A stretch of DNA of 64,000 nucleotides from Blepharisma stoltei (lineage: Eukaryota > Ciliophora > Heterotrichea > Heterotrichida > Blepharismidae), in NCBI GenBank assembly GCA_914767885.1, contig CAJZBQ010000062.1:992001-1056000 (forward strand), in the 5' to 3' direction. The stretch's first letter is position 1. Every line of letters begins with the position of its first letter. Position numbers and translations under genes: made by a program. This document shows positions 1 through 11,043 of the stretch, one piece after another. The notes below the pieces were generated by a model, which searched no databases, was not told where the DNA came from, and saw only the letters and a program-made list of their open reading frames with translations.

Positions 1-47
1 TTATTTTCCTACACAGCGCTAACTTTGAATTTTAACTATTATAATAA

Positions 48-503
48 ATGGCAGCAGAGCAATATAAAGACTATTGGAAAGGATATACAGATGGGCATAA
101 AGGTGCAGCTCATGCAAAGAATCAGCCTTGGTATTTATATAGAAATTTCAGAGGTCCAGTACAAACAGTGGTACCAGAGCCAAAGAGACAGCCTCAAGTT
201 TACAATCGCTGGACAAATGATGCTCGCACAAAGGCAGCGCTTAGATGGTGTGGCAAGTGGCTGTTCGCTACAAGGAAACAACGTCTTTTTATGGTTATTC
301 TTGCAGCTTTTACTGTCGAAAAGGTTGATACTTGGATTCTCCATTCCATTACAAGATATAATAACTTGGAATGCACCATGGAATACGCTTACAAGAAAGA
401 AAGAGAATGGAAAGAACACCTGGAAGCTGAAAAAGCTAGAAGAAGAGCTTTAGGACTTCCAGAAGATGGAGAAGAAGAGGAAGTTGAAGAGTCTGAAGAA
501 TAG
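48..503 (+). CDS. Small single-span membrane protein, function unknown
   Basis: Open frame of 151 codons ending in TAG. The N-terminal half is polar and Tyr/Trp-rich; one hydrophobic stretch near residues 79-97 (LFMVILAAF core) could be a single membrane span; the C-terminal third is highly charged with a KEREWKEHLEAEKARRR helix-like segment and an acidic tail (GEEEEVEESEE). One short N-terminal membrane span plus a charged helix recalls small accessory subunits of mitochondrial respiratory complexes, but I see no diagnostic motif and do not assign a family. The ATG at 48 is used because a second, overlapping frame from 25 has no protein-like composition. It lies 220 bp upstream of BRF1 on the same strand. 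No insertion or intron is needed to read it. Confidence 0.75.
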   Translation: MAAEQYKDYWKGYTDGHKGAAHAKNQPWYLYRNFRGPVQTVVPEPKRQPQVYNRWTNDARTKAALRWCGKWLFATRKQRLFMVILAAFTVEKVDTWILHSITRYNNLECTMEYAYKKEREWKEHLEAEKARRRALGLPEDGEEEEVEESEE

Positions 504-723
504 ATAACTAACTTTAGGAATTCTAGCTAAAGGAATTCAATTGTAAAAATATCAAAATATTGTGTAAAAAAGTCTGGAAGCATAAATTTTCTTAAATAAT
601 AATTTTCTTTTTACAATTTATTTCCTAACATTTTTCTAAAATCCCCAAATTTCCTTCTCTCTCGTTATTTCTATTAACCCCTCAACCAGATCACATCAGA
701 GTATCTCTCTAATAATAATTTTT

Positions 724-2613
724 ATGAAATGTCCCAAATGCAATAGTGAAGAAATCGAGTCTGATTCTTCTAAAGGCGATTTAAAATGCACAAATTGTGG
801 AAAGGTCCTCGACGAAAGCCAGCTCGCTAATGAAGTCACTTTTTCTTCCCAAGCCGTCGTAGGTACTTTTGTTTCAACAATCGGGCGATCCCTCAGAACT
901 GCAAAAGGCTACACCCGAGAATCTTCAGAACTCAGCCTAGCCCGCGCCCAACGTGAAATCCAGAACCTCGCTGCAAACATGAAAATCTCCCAACAAGACG
1001 CCGAAGCCGCACTTAGACTGTATTCTCTTGCAAAGCAGCAAAATTTCATACAAGGCCGAAAAGGGATCCATGTGATTGCAGCAGCTCTTTATATTGTCTG
1101 TAGGCAGCAGCGTAGCCCATTGCTGCTTATTGATTTTGCTGATGCAATTGGCGGGGATTTATTTGTATTAGGCTCTGTTTATAGAAAACTGGTAAAAGCT
1201 TTGCATTTTGATACGGCGCTGCCTCTGATTGACCCAAGTCTTTTTATTCATAGGTTTTGTGCAAAGCTGGATTTTAAAGAAAAAACGAACCAAGTTGCTA
1301 TGACTGCTAATAGAATTGTACAGAGGATGAGGAGGGATTGGATGAGCTCAGGGAGGAGACCGACTGGTCTTTGTGGGGCTGCAATTTTGATAGCATCAAG
1401 GTATCATGGGTTTAAAAGGTCGACACAGCAGGTTTTGCAGGTGGTCAGGGTTTGTAATGATACTATAAGAAAAAGACTAGAAGAATTTGAAAATACTATG
1501 GTCGCAAGCTTGACTAGGGAGGAATTCGAAACCTTGAACTTAGAAAGTGAAGATTTAGGGGAAAGCAACCCACCTTCATTTAAACCTTTTTCTAATGATA
1601 ATCCTAAAGCTATTGAAGATGCTCCTAGCTTGTTAGCACTTCCTAGCACCATTCCTGACAACTTGTCTGATATTGATGAAGACGAAATCGATGAATTTAT
1701 ATTATCCCCTCATATACATAAAATGGGCGTATGGCGACCGACCCACCCTCTCAGTGGTGGTTACCCATGTATATCCGGGCATGGTTTTTTGGAGCCAGGA
1801 GTTGGCCCAGCAATGTTTGGGACCTCGAAGCGAGAGGTCTAAGCACAAAGACCGCTGTTTTTGTGACCGAACCCATGGGCAGTTACTCGTGACTTCTTTT
1901 TGCCAGCAGCGCTCAGCCCAGTGAGTGCCCGAAATGAGGCAGGGCGACTTACCTGCCTAAGCTGCTTTTGTGGCTCGCCCCGAATGGCGAAAGCTGTTGA
2001 GTTCTTTCTCGGGATGACCGGAAAAGAGGGGAGGCGAGTTTGACATCTAAACGGGAGTCTCTCCAGTTAAAAGGTGCCCTTCAATGGGCAGATCTGGCGG
2101 ACGACGCGGCAGTGTTGGCGTAAACTTAGGCGACGATCCAAGTTGGAAATGGAGGCGGTCAGCAAAGACGGTATGGCACGTCCCTTGACCTTCACCTCTA
2201 CCGAGAAACCGGGGGTTTCGGCCCGGGCTTGGTGAACGCTCTGCCACCATACGGGAAACCGTAGAATGCTTCCTCGGACGAAGCACGGACTTAAAATACC
2301 CAGCGTAATCTTAATCTTAATCTTAATCTTTATATTATCCCCTCAAGAATCCTACCTTAAAAGCTTAGTGTGGCACCAATTAAATTCTGACTGGCTAGAA
2401 AAGCAAAAACAAAAAGAATTCACCTCAGAGCCTCCTCTCAAAAAGAAACGTAAGAAAAAAGTGTCAATTGGAGAAAGCCCAAAAGATCCAGTTGAGGCTA
2501 TCAAGATGAGTGGTAAACTCAGCAACTCAATGAATCCTGAAGTCCTTAATAATCTTTTTAAGAACGAGAATCAAGAAGTGTATACTTATACATCTCTTTT
2601 ACAAAGGAAATAA
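724..2613 (+). CDS. BRF1: BRF1, TFIIIB subunit (RNA polymerase III initiation), split by a retroposon
   Basis: TFIIB-related factor that recruits Pol III to tRNA and 5S genes as part of TFIIIB in the nucleus. Seen: N-terminal zinc ribbon with Cys at residues 3, 6, 22 and 25; the family signature VVGTFVSTIGRSLRTAKGY-TRESSELSLA around residues 46-74; two cyclin-like TFIIB repeats to about residue 275; then the acidic Brf1-specific block (DIDEDEIDEFILSP, then QESYLKSLVWHQLNSDWLEKQ), the TBP/Bdp1-binding region, and a Lys-rich tail. The gene is complete only if 1713-2345 is removed: codon 330 (CA/A, Gln) is then rebuilt between two identical copies of the target-site duplication, giving 989 + 268 nt = 419 codons with TAA at 2611-2613. 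Left in place, the insertion ends the protein just after the start of the Brf1 block. The next gene starts 7 bp beyond the stop. Confidence 0.93.
1713..2345 (+). mobile_element. GC-rich SINE-like retroposon S1 inside BRF1
   Basis: A 633-bp GC-rich block in otherwise AT-rich DNA. Flanked by the direct repeat TATATTATCCCCTCA (1698-1712 and 2331-2345, up to 17 bp if the preceding TT is counted). It begins TATACATAAAATGG and ends in (AATCTT)n, the short tandem-repeat tail seen on some non-LTR retroposons. No long open frame of its own, so non-autonomous. A close copy lies inverted at 56324-56934. Confidence 0.88.
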
Positions 2614-2620
2614 TATAATT

Positions 2621-5155
2621 ATGAATACTTTTAATTATTCTCAAATCTTTAAAACAGCTGAAAAAACTAAAGAAGAAAGTGATAGAGATTCAAAACTCAG
2701 AAAAGTCACTGAAATGCTTGATGAAGATTTTGAGATGAGCCAAATGAAATCTCGGTCTATATCAACGTCACAAATAACTGATAGGCAATCATTGACAAAA
2801 ACGTTCAATAAATTGCTGTTTAAAAATCAGAAAAAAGCTAAAGAAATCGAGGAACTGAAAGAAATCATTGAAAATTTCAAAAAAGCGAATAATCCGATTG
2901 AATTCCAAAGGAAGAAGTCGGAGTTTTCACTGGTGGAAATGCAGAGCTCGATAAATAGTAGATATATTGTGACGGAAACAGAGAAATCAGAGTATATAGA
3001 AAAGCTTAAAAACGAAATAGAAAAAATCAATGAAAAGCATGATCAGGAATATTTTATGACTGAGCAGTTAGTTTCTATGAAAGCTAAAGCCAAACAATCA
3101 ATTGTAAAAACTAACTCCCCACCCTCCGTGAGTGAACAAAACTATTAGAAAAATCGCCATTTTTTGCCCAAAAACCCACCCTCCGTGAGAGAACAAAAAT
3201 TTTTTATGAAAAAATTTTTTGATATATAAATGATAATTAGCATAATGAAATCTAGGGCAATTCTGTTTTAATTTTAAACGAATTGCTTTTTAAAACATAA
3301 AATTTTTATAAATAAAATTAATATTTGCTTTCCAATTTTTACGAATCAGGATTTTTTTAAATTTCAAAAAAAAAATATTTTTTTATAAAATTTATATATA
3401 AATTTTTTTTAAAAACAAAAATTAAGCCCCTCCATGAGTGAACAAAATGTTTTTGTTCACTCACGGAGGAGGGGGAGTAAGCAGATTAATATGAAGAAAA
3501 AAGTCTGGGAAATCCAAATCAACTGTGAATCAGCTAGAAAATATGAAACCAGAGCCAGTATCATGGAAAGAGTTGCAGATAACGATAAAATAAGGACAAG
3601 CTTTAATAATACTCTACAAAGATTGACCATTAAAACTGAAAGAAGGAACCGACAAGATAAATTAAGCTTTTTAGCACAGAAAGAAACAGTATTAAAAAAA
3701 GATATCGAAGAATTAGCTTTGAAATTCGCTGAAGATACTGTGAAAAATGATGACCAAAAAGAATTTCGCACTGTTTTATCACAGGACTTAAAAGAAGTTT
3801 TATTAGACCATGATGAGCTTAGGGCTATGAGCCAAAAAATTCAATCAAAACTTGAAGTTTATGAAGATGTATTTCGGCATGTAAAAGAGTAAAAAATATA
3901 TAGATTGACGAAAAAATCAAAATGCCTAGATGGAGGCTTAGAAAATCCAGGAATTCTCCCACAAGATGTAGTGAATTGTTTTGGCAGAATGATTTCAATA
4001 GAAACTAAGCTGAAAGAAAGATTTGAAGACCTCACCTCAATTCATAACAAATTAAAATACAAGTGTGATAGAATTACGAATACACTTAGCAAGCTAAAAA
4101 AATCAGAAGAAAATTCTGTCAATGTAGATGATATAAAAAAGAGGGTAAAAGGGATTAGACCTAGAAATGCAAGTGAAGGGGTTACCTTGACTGATTTAAT
4201 TGTTTCTTGGGATACGCTTACAGATGATACTGGTAAGCATGAACTTATAGAAAAATATGAAAAAGTTTCAGCTTTTACAGGAAAATTTCTATCAGAAACA
4301 TGCTCAAAAGTACTATCAACACTCCAGAACTTATTTATGCATACTAACGATATAAAAAGTCAAGAAATTTTGCATGGAAATTCTACGTTTCTGACAGAAT
4401 TCCAAGAGCCTCCATCTGCTGCTCCAAAAAGTCCTATAAAATCTTTAGATTTTTTTATCAACGAAAACTCAATATTACGCCAAAAAATCGAAATTTCCTT
4501 AAAATCACTATTAAGATTTTTATCAGGCCACGCAGAATTGACTACTGAAATTGGAGAATCTATAAAATCTTATGATATTCCAGAGCAAAAAGAAGCAAAA
4601 ATAATTGAAGTATTATCATTTCCAGTATCAAAGCATAACTCAAAAGCTATTTCTGGCCTTATAACTTCAGCAATAAAAATGAAGATTCAAGAATTGATCA
4701 CAAAAAAAGTTTCGAAGCCATCAGGCCTTAAAGAAGTGTTTGACGATTTTGTTAAAAGATTTAAAATCTGTGAAATTAATATGAATACTTTAAATACGGA
4801 GGATTTAGTTGATGAGACTGATCCTCAAAGCCCTTTAAACTCAGGCCACAATGCTAATGAATCTGCTGGATCTCCTAGATCGAGAAAAAAAAAGAAAATT
4901 TCGCTTCCCAAACTTTACCAAATGCCGTCTAATAAAGACAGAAGAAGTGTTATCCAAGAAATAAAGCTTATTGAATCGAAAATTGATGAAGTGAAAAAGC
5001 AGCATAATAAAGAAAGAACATCTAGAAGAAAAGAAAATAAAAGAGAAGGGTTTATGAGTAGACTGTCAAGTGATAAAAGTCTACCTTCACTTTCCCAGTC
5101 TGGGAGTGAAGCTTTATTTAGAACTTACTCTCATATGTCTACAGGAAGAAGATAA
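2621..5155 (+). CDS. Coiled-coil protein of 717 aa, split by a MITE and a 15-nt intron
   Basis: Three open frames join into one. Exons: 2621-3113, 3480-3888 and 3904-5155 (2154 nt, 718 codons with TAA). The first gap is a TA-bounded MITE (3114-3479); the join reads IVKT-KQINMKKKVWE. The second is a 15-nt intron; the join reads HVKE-LTKKSKCLDG. The protein is rich in Lys, Glu and Ser with heptad-like stretches (about residues 60-90, 120-150 and 190-290), and has a Ser/Lys/Arg-rich C-terminus (RSRKKKKISLPKLYQMPSNK). No signal peptide or membrane span. I do not recognise a family; a cytoskeletal or basal-body role would be a guess. It starts 7 bp after BRF1 on the same strand, so its promoter must lie within BRF1. 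Confidence 0.85.
3114..3479 (+). mobile_element. Foldback MITE copy M1 (IES candidate) in the coiled-coil gene
   Basis: TA at both ends (3112-3113 and 3478-3479). The left end has two direct copies of CCACCCTCCGTGAG followed by GAAC; the right end (about 3425-3477) is a palindrome of the same motif. Removing 366 bp restores the frame exactly; unremoved it adds SPPSVSEQNY and a stop. Confidence 0.92.
3889..3903 (+). other. 15-nt spliceosomal intron
   Basis: The sequence GTAAAAAATATATAG begins with GT, ends with AG and is 15 nt long, the size typical of heterotrich ciliate introns. It contains the TAA that otherwise ends the upstream frame; splicing makes GA+A (Glu) and continues in the frame that runs to 5155. 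Confidence 0.88.
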
Positions 5156-5718
5156 AAAGATTTTACTAATTAAAAGATCTGGAAGCTGATCTAGATATTT
5201 TTTTATTATTTTAAAATTATTTGCATGTATAATTGATAGAAATTTTAAAAAAGGAAATGGGATTATTTTGAAGAAAATTTACACGAAATATTTATGATTT
5301 ATTTTGAGTGAATAAAATGGCGATTTATTTCCTAGACGTAATAAATATATAGCTGATTTTCGAGTTTTAATAGTCAAAATAAATAGTAAAAATAATTCTA
5401 TTTCATAAAACTAAATTTTAAAATATTAATATGAGATTATTTTTTATAAAAAGCTGAGAATTTTATAAAAAGTATGAGAGCTTTCTTAAAAATGTCTTGG
5501 AGCTATTAAAATGAGGATAACAAAATGTGCAGCCTAATACTTCATAAGTGTTTTTAATACAAAAAATAAAAGACTTTCTTCTACTTGAAAGACTTTTTTA
5601 GTTTTCTAATCTGAATTTTATTTCTTATTGCGTAATTTCTTTTTTAATTGAAGAGATTTTTTTAGCATAATATATTATAAATTTCAGAGTCATTTATATT
5701 TTTTCATATTGATTGCTA
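5156..5718. other. AT-rich spacer, nothing recognised
   Basis: Multiple stops in all frames, no RNA gene or repeat recognised. Ends at MITE copy M2. Confidence 0.6.
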
Positions 5719-6075
5719 GCTCCGCTCTTCACTGTGAGCGAACAAAAAATTTTGTTCGCTCACGGAAGGAGTTAATTTTTTTTTTAAAAAAAATTATATA
5801 TAAATTTTTATAGTAAAATTATTTTTTTCGAAATTTAAAAAATCCCAATTAGTAAAAATTGAAATGCAAGTATTAATTTAATTTATAAAATTTATGTTTT
5901 AAAATGCAAGTTGTTTAAAATTAAACAGAATTAGCTCAAGATTTCATTATATTAATTGTGACTTATATATCAAATTTTTTTTTCATAAAAATTTTTTGTT
6001 TGCTCACTGAGGTGAGCTTTTGGGCAAAAATAGGGATTTTTCCAATGGTTTTATTCGCTCACAGAAGGGGGAGTA
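5719..6075 (-). mobile_element. Foldback MITE copy M2
   Basis: Bounded by TA (5717-5718 and 6074-6075). The palindromic end (GTGAGCGAACAAAA/TTTTGTTCGCTCAC) is at the left and the degenerate direct-repeat end at the right, so inverted relative to M1. Confidence 0.85.
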
Positions 6076-6285
6076 AGAATATTCTATAAATATCGATTGT
6101 TTTATTTTATTTTAGAGTTAAGTAACAATAATTTTATTTTTCTAATCAACTCTACCTTTCTCGTAAGATTAATTGTATAAAAAAATAATTTAAGCAAATT
6201 TTTCATTTATTATAAAAGTTCAGCTTTGAAAATTTAGCTCAATAAAGATTATCTCAATATTTGTTGAATTAAATAATTAAACATT

Positions 6286-6315
6286 TTCGTAACAGCCAGA
6301 CTAAAAAATATGGAC
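6286..6315 (-). repeat. Conserved 3'-flank element E1 (gene Z1)
   Basis: Contains GTAACAGCCAGACTAAAAAA followed by TATGGA, the core shared by about 15 sites in the window. It lies 613 bp downstream of the stop of Z1, in the same relative place and orientation as at the other paralogues. Confidence 0.7.
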
Positions 6316-6927
6316 TTTCTGAAATTAAAATTTCAATGATATCGAATGATATTGATTGATTTTTTAAAGGCTCTCTATCGACTGGAGTGTGTATCTTTAA
6401 AAATTCCTTACGTCAATAATGATTTTAATTTTTAAGATCTAAATCTGTATTTTTAAGGTTAAATTAAATAAAACTTGAATTATTTTGTTCTAAATTAATG
6501 CTGTTGAAATTATTAATAAAATCAAAAGACAAAGCTGTATCGCATTCATGTTATATAATCTACTATTAATGATTATGAGAAATATTACTTGAAGGTTGTA
6601 TTTAATTTTTTGATAAGGCAATAAATTAATTTAATACAAAAGCATGTATTTCCTTGCTTTATATAACAAGAATCTTTACAAGAGTACACAATAAATTCTT
6701 TATTTGCATATATTTCATTATTCAGAGAACCTGCTCAGATTTTCCTATATTGCGCAATTCTTGTATTATATATACAATTTTCAAAATATAATGATTAATA
6801 CTTTTTAGCATTGTTCTATTTTTGCAACGAAATAAAATAAGGATTACATTACTTAGGCTCCATTTCTTAGATGTATATATTTATTAGTATTCAGACAATT
6901 CTGATAACGATTACTTAGAATTAAAGC

Positions 6928-7341
6928 TTAAATTGCCAAATCTTCAGTATTAATGGGCTTACAAATCCTGGCTCTATGGTAACTCCGCAAATAGCAGAGC
7001 TGGCACATTCCCTTTGCGTAGAGTGAGCGATCCTGGTGTGGGCAAGTTCAAGCTTTTTTGTCTCTTCCACTTTTATGATAGCAAGAGTTGCACATATTCT
7101 TGGCGTAATGACGATTATTGTAATGAGGGCAAGCTGTGACCTTCATTTTTGGCGACTTTCTCGATCTTTTTTTTTTAGAATTTTTTTTATCCTCTTTCTG
7201 AGACTCAGCTTCTTTGACTTCACTCACCTCTTCCATGAATATGTTAGGAAGCTGTAGATTTGATGTTCCTTTTGAAGACTTGAAAATTAAGGAATACATG
7301 CCTGAAAACACTGTAGCTTCATAATCGGATTTTTTATTCAT
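6928..7341 (-). CDS. Double CxH-CxxC small protein Z1
   Basis: First of eleven paralogues. The N-terminus has the family motif TVFSGMYSLIF and LQLPNIF, then an acidic/Lys-rich linker, then two modules CPH-x10-CxxCYH and CPH-x10-CxxCYL (C-x-H-x10-C-x2-C spacing), which would suit one zinc each. The TGA at 7048-7050 sits where paralogues have Trp (KKAW); reading it as Trp continues through TCPHQDRSLYAKGMCQLCYLRSYH to a TAA at 6928-6930, 137 aa in all. A standard-code reading would stop before the second module. Function unknown; DNA, RNA or protein binding is only an inference from the zinc-ligand pattern. Confidence 0.85.
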
Positions 7342-8255
7342 CTATAATATTATATTATGTTTCTTAAGGTTTTTTAGTAAGAGAACTAAAATTGATATAA
7401 ATGCAGCTTATCTGATGTGATAATAAGTGCAATGCAGTTATTGGTAACTTTTTGCTGCTTATATAGAGTGGAATATTATTTATAAAAAAAATTTACAACA
7501 GAAATCCTTAATTTAGCATATAATAGCATTTAAAACTGAAAATGAATTGTACCGATGATTATGAAAAATGATTCCATGAATAGTACTAAATTTGTATTTT
7601 TTATTTTAAATCTAAGTTTGCTTATATAAAATTAATAAAGAATAATTAAATGTGTTTATAAGTATTCTTGTGTCAAATCAGAAGGAGGCACGAATTTCAC
7701 TAGCCTTAATTTTTTTTATTACTGATTTATGGCTTTTTCCAAAAACTCCCAAAAAAATTAGGTAATTTATGAACACATATAGTTTCACTTTTTCTAAGCT
7801 ACTTCCCAATTACAACCTGCAAAAATTAATATTCGTAAATGCGGGGTAGATAAATTTAAAGATCAAAGGATGTGGTTGTATTTTTTATGCTTTTTTATCT
7901 TGGATAATTTTGATTAATATAGGCTTTTTTTTCTTTTTATATTGAAAAACGGCCTCCTTGCAATAAATATAAAGCATCATTTATTTTAGAATCTATGATT
8001 TACCCTGTTGATTACTAAAATGCTTTTTAAATTATTAAATTAGCTATTTGATATAAAAACATTAATAATTCTTCTTCTATTGATTCCAACTCTCTTTTTA
8101 GGGTAGGTGTGTTAGATAAGGTTTCAAGCAAAAATTTCCTTTCATTATTACAAGTTTAGCCTTATAAGCTTAGGCTCAGTAAAGCAGCTATTTTCATATT
8201 TATTGTAATAAATTTTGTAACAGCCAGACTAAAAACATACGTTAAACTTATGCTA
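7342..8255. other. AT-rich spacer with an orphan 3'-flank element
   Basis: No frame or RNA recognised apart from element E2 near its right end. Confidence 0.6.
8155..8240 (-). repeat. Conserved 3'-flank element E2 (orphan)
   Basis: A long version: AAGCTTAGGCTCAGTAAAGC, an AT spacer, then GTAACAGCCAGACTAAAAA. No zinc-module gene lies within 2.4 kb to its right, where its partner would be expected; it may mark a deleted paralogue. Confidence 0.7.
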
Positions 8256-8645
8256 ACTCCCCCCCCCCCCTCCGTGAGCGAACAAAAAATTTTGTTCGCT
8301 CACGGAGGGGGTTAAATTTTTTTTTTAAAAAAAATTTATATATAAATTTTATAAAAAATATTTTTTTCGAAATTTAAAAAAAATCCTAATTTGCAAAAAT
8401 TGGGAAGCAAATATTAATTTAATTTGCAAAATTTATGTTTTAAAACGCAATTTGTTTAAAATTAAACAGAATTAGCTCTAGATTTCATTATACTAATTAT
8501 CACTTATATATCAAAATTTTTTTCCATTAAAATTTTTTCTATTAAAAACATTTTTGTTCACTCACGGAGGGTGGGTTTTTGGTCAAAAAATGGCGATTTT
8601 TCTAATGGTTTTGTTCGCTCACGGAGGGGGGGGGGGGGGGGAGTA
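8256..8645 (-). mobile_element. Foldback MITE copy M3
   Basis: 390 bp bounded by TA, palindromic end at left, direct-repeat end at right. Carries unusually long C (after 8258) and G (about 8626-8641) runs at its tips. Confidence 0.9.
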
Positions 8646-8749
8646 AATATAAGAATCTTTCATAGAGCAATCTATAAATGAAATTTAAAAGCATTTAAAA
8701 ATCTATTAATAGATAAGGATTTTCTTTCTTAACTTCATAGAAATTCTTA

Positions 8750-8930
8750 CTCCCCCCCGTAAGCGAGCCAAAAAATCTCACTCGCCCACCTAAATTTATT
8801 TTTTGTATATATTATTTTATTTATAAATCAATTGCTAAATTCAAAATTTATATTTTAGGATACATCTGTTTAAAATCAAACAGAATTAGCTAGAGATCTA
8901 TATTTTTTATAAACAAAATATTTAATTTTT
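8750..8930 (-). mobile_element. Truncated MITE copy M4
   Basis: Starts TACTCCCCCCC and keeps a diverged hairpin (AAGCGAGCC...CTCGCCCAC) and the internal AAACAGAATTAGCTAGAGAT block, but lacks the right end. Confidence 0.7.
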
Positions 8931-10656
8931 ATAAATTTAGTTTAATCTAATGTAATGGGTTGAGATTAAATAAAGTGCGTTGTGCTTTTTAAGCCCTTCA
9001 AAATTCGAGATCAAATGAACACTATATTTATCTTTTCATTTACTACATAATAAATTGCCTTTTCTCATAAATGAATATGTAAAAACTCGAAAAAACTTCA
9101 GTAAGGTTTTGCTTCTTATAGTGCCACTACAATAAATACTTCAATTTGATAGCTCCTGAATTAATGCAACAGTATATAAAAATTATCCATAAACAGGCAA
9201 ATGCCACAATTTTCAAGCCATTTAATCATTCCAAAACAACATATTTTGCAGGTTTCGTTCCCTTTCATTCATAAATTATCAATTTTATAATATAGTCTGT
9301 AAGTGGTACACGAAACATAAATATTTTGAAGCCTCATTTTTTAGCCTTTCTGGGAAGGTAATATTTTAGCTTGTGGCGCCCTTTGAAGCCGATTATGGAC
9401 TAGCAAAGAGAAGCTTTTGCAGTGAATTTAATGAGTAAGAAAAGTAATTTTATAATAAGGATTATAATGTCGATACCTCTATCTATATCATTAATGCATA
9501 AAAATAATGCAATCTGCGAAAATCTATTAAAAATCATAAATTCGGACATAAATTTATCATGACAGAAAGAATTTTTGATAAATAAAATGACTGCTTTGGA
9601 TATCTGACAATTACCATATAATAGCTAATTTAAAGATATTTATAAAATTCATAACTAAACAATCTTTTTAATACTAGCTATATAAATCAGTGAGATGGTT
9701 TCATTAAGTTCTTATCACAAAGAATGGAGACTAATAAATAATTATAAAATTAAAATCCCATACAAGTTAATTATAAAGAATAACTCATAGGTTTCTAATT
9801 AATGCTAAACTCTATGACATCAAAATTTATTCATAACCTCCAGGCTACCTATAAAAAATCACGGATTTAAAAATATATTCAACTTAAAAATTTGCAATTA
9901 TTTTAATAGATATTACATAAAAATAATTGGAAAAATTGTTTCTACAAATTTCTGGCTTAAATTCCTAAATTTATTATAGTTCTAATATTCATTATGCTAA
10001 CTTAAATGGACCTTATCTAATAAATATAAAGTTATAATAGATTATGCTTTACCTTATTGATTAAATTCAAATAATAATTATCATGCCAACTAGCTATTTA
10101 ATTGTAAAAGTATTATTTATGTATCTCTCTGATATTTCTGCTATAAATTTTTATCAAATACTTTACTTATCAATTTAATTTTTTGAATAAAATATTTCCT
10201 TCACAATCATAAGCTAGGCTTTATAAGCCTAGGCTCAGTATAGCAGTAAAATCCATATTAATTGTATTTTGGCAAATTTAAAATTCTGCAGCAGACGTTT
10301 GAAATATGGAATAACAAAACTTAAATTCAAAAATATATTGAATGATAATTATTGATAATTTTGGAATTGCCGCCTGCTCAAGCATATTTATTAGTTGATA
10401 TTTACTTACTTATAAAACAGGCAAAATTACGCTGAGAAATATATCTGGAAAAACTTCATTTACCATTTAGAATAAATTTTTATATGAGTTTTCTAAGATA
10501 AAATATAAAGATAAAGGCTTTTATACATCCTTTTTTCACAAACTATTATGTCTGCCATGAAAAGTAAAACATTTCTATATTGCATAATGCTATTATCGTT
10601 TGAGACTAATCTTTTCGATAGCTTATTGAAAATTAATTCTTAAATATTCAAATCTT
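8931..10656. other. AT-rich spacer
   Basis: No gene seen; only element E3 at 10211-10310. Confidence 0.55.
10211..10310 (-). repeat. Conserved 3'-flank element E3 (gene Z2)
   Basis: AGGCTTTATAAGCCTAGGCT then CAGTATAGCAG, and a diverged GCAGCAGACGTTTGAAATATGG core, 347 bp downstream of the Z2 stop. Confidence 0.6.
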
Positions 10657-11043
10657 CTAGATCTTGCGAGGCCTAGACTTATGATAATTTTGTAAATAGC
10701 AGAATTGACACATTCCCTTTGCGTAGTGCTGGCGATCCTCATGTGGGCAAATCCATGCCTTCGTTTGCCTTACTGCTCTATGATAGCAACTGCTGCACAT
10801 ATTCTTAGCATAGTGAGGCTTATTTATATGAGGGCAAGCTGTAACCCTCATTTTGATAAGCTTTTTATAACGACTTCTGAAAGTCGTCGAACCACTTTCC
10901 TTTTTCTCGAATTCTTCAATCTCGGGGTTTTCGTCTGAGGATATATTGGGAGTTATCAGATTTGATGCTTCTTTAGGAGCCTGAAACAGCAGGGAAAACA
11001 TTTCTGAAAACACTGCAACTTTATCCCAAAACATTTTATCCAT
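10657..11043 (-). CDS. Double CxH-CxxC small protein Z2
   Basis: 128 aa, complete with no TGA and no insertion. The N-terminus is diverged (DKVAVFSEMFSLLF, ITPNISS) and the linker is shorter and less basic than in the other copies. Modules: CPHINKPHYAKNMCSSCYH and CPHEDRQHYAKGMCQFCYL, separated by RAVRQTKAWI. All eight predicted ligand residues are kept. It ends soon after the second module (RPRKI). Confidence 0.85.
   Translation of the reverse strand: MDKMFWDKVAVFSEMFSLLFQAPKEASNLITPNISSDENPEIEEFEKKESGSTTFRSRYKKLIKMRVTACPHINKPHYAKNMCSSCYHRAVRQTKAWICPHEDRQHYAKGMCQFCYLQNYHKSRPRKI

Noticed and set aside
1713-2345. Ribosomal RNA fragment
   Set aside because: High GC content suggested rRNA, but there is no recognisable rRNA core, and the flanking duplication and repeat tail mark a retroposon.
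2047-2613. Open frames over the GC-rich block (79 aa on minus, 115 aa on plus)
   Set aside because: They arise from GC-rich retroposon sequence; only the part after 2345 is BRF1 coding.
2611-2623. Intron joining BRF1 to the next gene
   Set aside because: No 15-16 nt GT...AG segment removes the TAA, and BRF1 already ends after its Lys-rich tail.
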